Part shown: piece by piece, positions 7,060 to 7,613 of the stretch
How the letters are laid out: every line of letters begins with the position of its first letter
Position numbering within the stretch: the stretch's first letter is position 1
NCBI GenBank assembly: GCA_023441105.1
Contig: JAEZQX010000041.1
Location: forward strand, 1 to 7,613
From: Pseudomonadota bacterium
Lineage (GTDB): Bacteria; Pseudomonadota; Gammaproteobacteria; Burkholderiales; Burkholderiaceae
Direction: 5' to 3'
Length of the DNA stretch: 7,613 bases
Notes under the pieces: generated by a model
What the model was told of the DNA's origin: nothing
The model's database searches: none
The model's input: only the letters and a program-made list of their open reading frames with translations
Position numbers and translations under genes: made by a program

Positions 7060-7227
7060 CTCGCGGTCGTCACTTCCATTGGCCAGAGCGTACCCGTTCA
7101 TTGCACTGCGATAAAGCCGCACAGCCGGTTAAGACCTTTTACTTGCGCGCAACAGGGACGTGTCACGATGGGGCAATCATCTCGCTTCACTATACGCCCA
7201 GGCGAAGTCAGACCAGGGAGACAAGCC
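7060..7227. promoter_or_regulatory. Upstream region of glcDEF with palindrome TTGCGCGCAA
   Basis: This stretch should hold the glcDEF promoter and perhaps an operator. A perfect 10-bp palindrome, TTGCGCGCAA, lies at 7143-7152 beside an A/T-richer patch (7129-7142) in otherwise G+C-rich DNA. On the minus strand, TATAGT at 7194-7189 resembles a -10 box and GTGACA at 7166-7161 a -35 box, but neither has a well-spaced partner, so I do not place a promoter. E. coli glc genes are controlled by the GntR-family regulator GlcC; whether this palindrome binds such a protein cannot be told. Confidence 0.3.
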
Positions 7228-7452
7228 ATGTATCGCACCCCCGACAACCCCGCCGGCCAGGGCTCGGCGCCACATCCTTCATTCGGCAAGTTGCGCACCG
7301 CATCGTCCACTACCGGCCGGCCGGGAGCGCGACAGGCGCAGTGCGCGGAATCCGCCCGCCTCGGCATCCGCTGCCATGGACGGCCCATGCAACCTGCCAC
7401 TCTTCGCGTCCTGGAGACCACCTGGCGGGTGTGGCGCGAGCCGCTGGCCTGA
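7228..7452 (+). CDS. Possible small protein of unknown function, 74 residues
   Basis: I do not recognise this product. An ATG at 7228 has AGGGAG at 7215-7220 with seven bases between, one of the two best ribosome binding sites in the window, and the frame stays open for 74 codons to TGA 7450-7452. The same frame is open further upstream to an ATG at 7168, which has no good site. The peptide is rich in Arg, Pro, Ala and Gly, with two Cys, two Trp near the end (TWRVWREPL), and no signal peptide or membrane segment. About 16 of its 74 codons end in A or T, which looks more than in the neighbouring genes, so coding is doubtful. It could be a short leader gene, a decayed remnant, or chance. It lies between divergent glcD and the riboswitch promoter. 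Confidence 0.35.
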   Translation: MYRTPDNPAGQGSAPHPSFGKLRTASSTTGRPGARQAQCAESARLGIRCHGRPMQPATLRVLETTWRVWREPLA

Positions 7453-7468
7453 GCCGGCACGGCTTCGC

Positions 7469-7497
7469 TTGACAGCCATCCGGGCGGCGGCTACCTT
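7469..7497 (+). promoter_or_regulatory. Sigma70-type promoter ahead of the glycine riboswitch
   Basis: A consensus -35 box TTGACA (7469-7474) is followed by a 17-bp spacer and TACCTT (7492-7497) as a -10 box, which keeps the first TA and last T of the consensus. Transcription would start near 7503-7505, about 15 bases before the first riboswitch helix, exactly where a leader promoter is expected. That fit makes the call more likely than the weak -10 alone would. Confidence 0.7.
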
Positions 7498-7517
7498 GCG
7501 GTCAGTCTTCCTCCGAA

Positions 7518-7613
7518 GCGGGAGAGACCGTGATTCTGCCAGACAGCCACGGCAACCCAGGTTGCAGGCCGGCTGGCGTCTGATCGGCGCCGAAGGTGCA
7601 CGCGACCCCGCAA
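7518..7613 (+). promoter_or_regulatory. Glycine riboswitch, first aptamer, cut by the window end
   Basis: The RNA begins with the 5' strand of helix P1, GCGGGAGAGACCG (7518-7530), where GGAGAG is the usual opening of the gcvT-type element. The variable arm folds from CAGAC (7540-7544) with GTCTG (7578-7582), then AGCC (7545-7548) with GGCT (7571-7574), and is capped by GCAAC/GTTGC (7552-7565 region). The highly conserved core GCGCCGAAGGTGCA follows at 7587-7600. The window ends before the closing CTCTCAGG strand and before any second aptamer or expression platform. The element binds glycine and normally turns on glycine cleavage (gcvTHP) or glycine transport genes. The controlled gene lies to the right, outside the window. 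Confidence 0.88.

Noticed and set aside
7098..7460. A 120-codon minus-strand frame upstream of glcD
   Set aside because: No ribosome binding site or recognisable domain, and it would overlap the glcD 5' end; likely chance.
7452..7464. AGCCG-GCA-CGGCT hairpin as a terminator for the small frame at 7228
   Set aside because: Five-base stem with a three-base loop, followed by mixed sequence and not a T-run; it also abuts the riboswitch promoter.

Overview
The window is very G+C-rich, and its codons mostly end in G or C. The gene content is typical of a metabolically versatile proteobacterium: a TRAP importer, a three-subunit glycolate oxidase of the GlcDEF type and a glycine riboswitch. A betaproteobacterium of the Burkholderiales type is my best guess. 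That rests on overall character, not on a marker gene.

Layout. Positions 1-3058 (+ strand) hold the end of one operon. It contains the last part of a TRAP solute-binding protein (DctP), the small membrane subunit (DctQ), the large membrane subunit (DctM), and an Fe(II)/2-oxoglutarate dioxygenase of the phytanoyl-CoA dioxygenase (PhyH) family. The three transporter genes overlap by 4 bases at each junction. The dioxygenase has its own strong ribosome binding site. Positions 3022-7059 (- strand) hold glcD, glcE and glcF, transcribed towards the first operon. The 3' ends of phyH and glcF overlap by 37 bp. Positions 7060-7613 are the region upstream of glcD. It contains a 10-bp palindrome, a possible small gene with a very good ribosome binding site (7228-7452), a sigma70-type promoter (7469-7497), and the first part of a glycine riboswitch. 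The riboswitch reads rightwards and is cut by the window end.

How it may fit together. GlcDEF oxidises glycolate to glyoxylate, which is commonly transaminated to glycine. The riboswitch next door would switch a glycine-use or glycine-export gene just outside the window. The TRAP system is of the kind that imports organic monocarboxylates, and the PhyH enzyme would hydroxylate an unknown compound. Physical clustering suggests, but does not prove, that the imported or hydroxylated compound feeds the glycolate/glyoxylate/glycine route. No regulator, glcG, or malate synthase gene is visible in the window.
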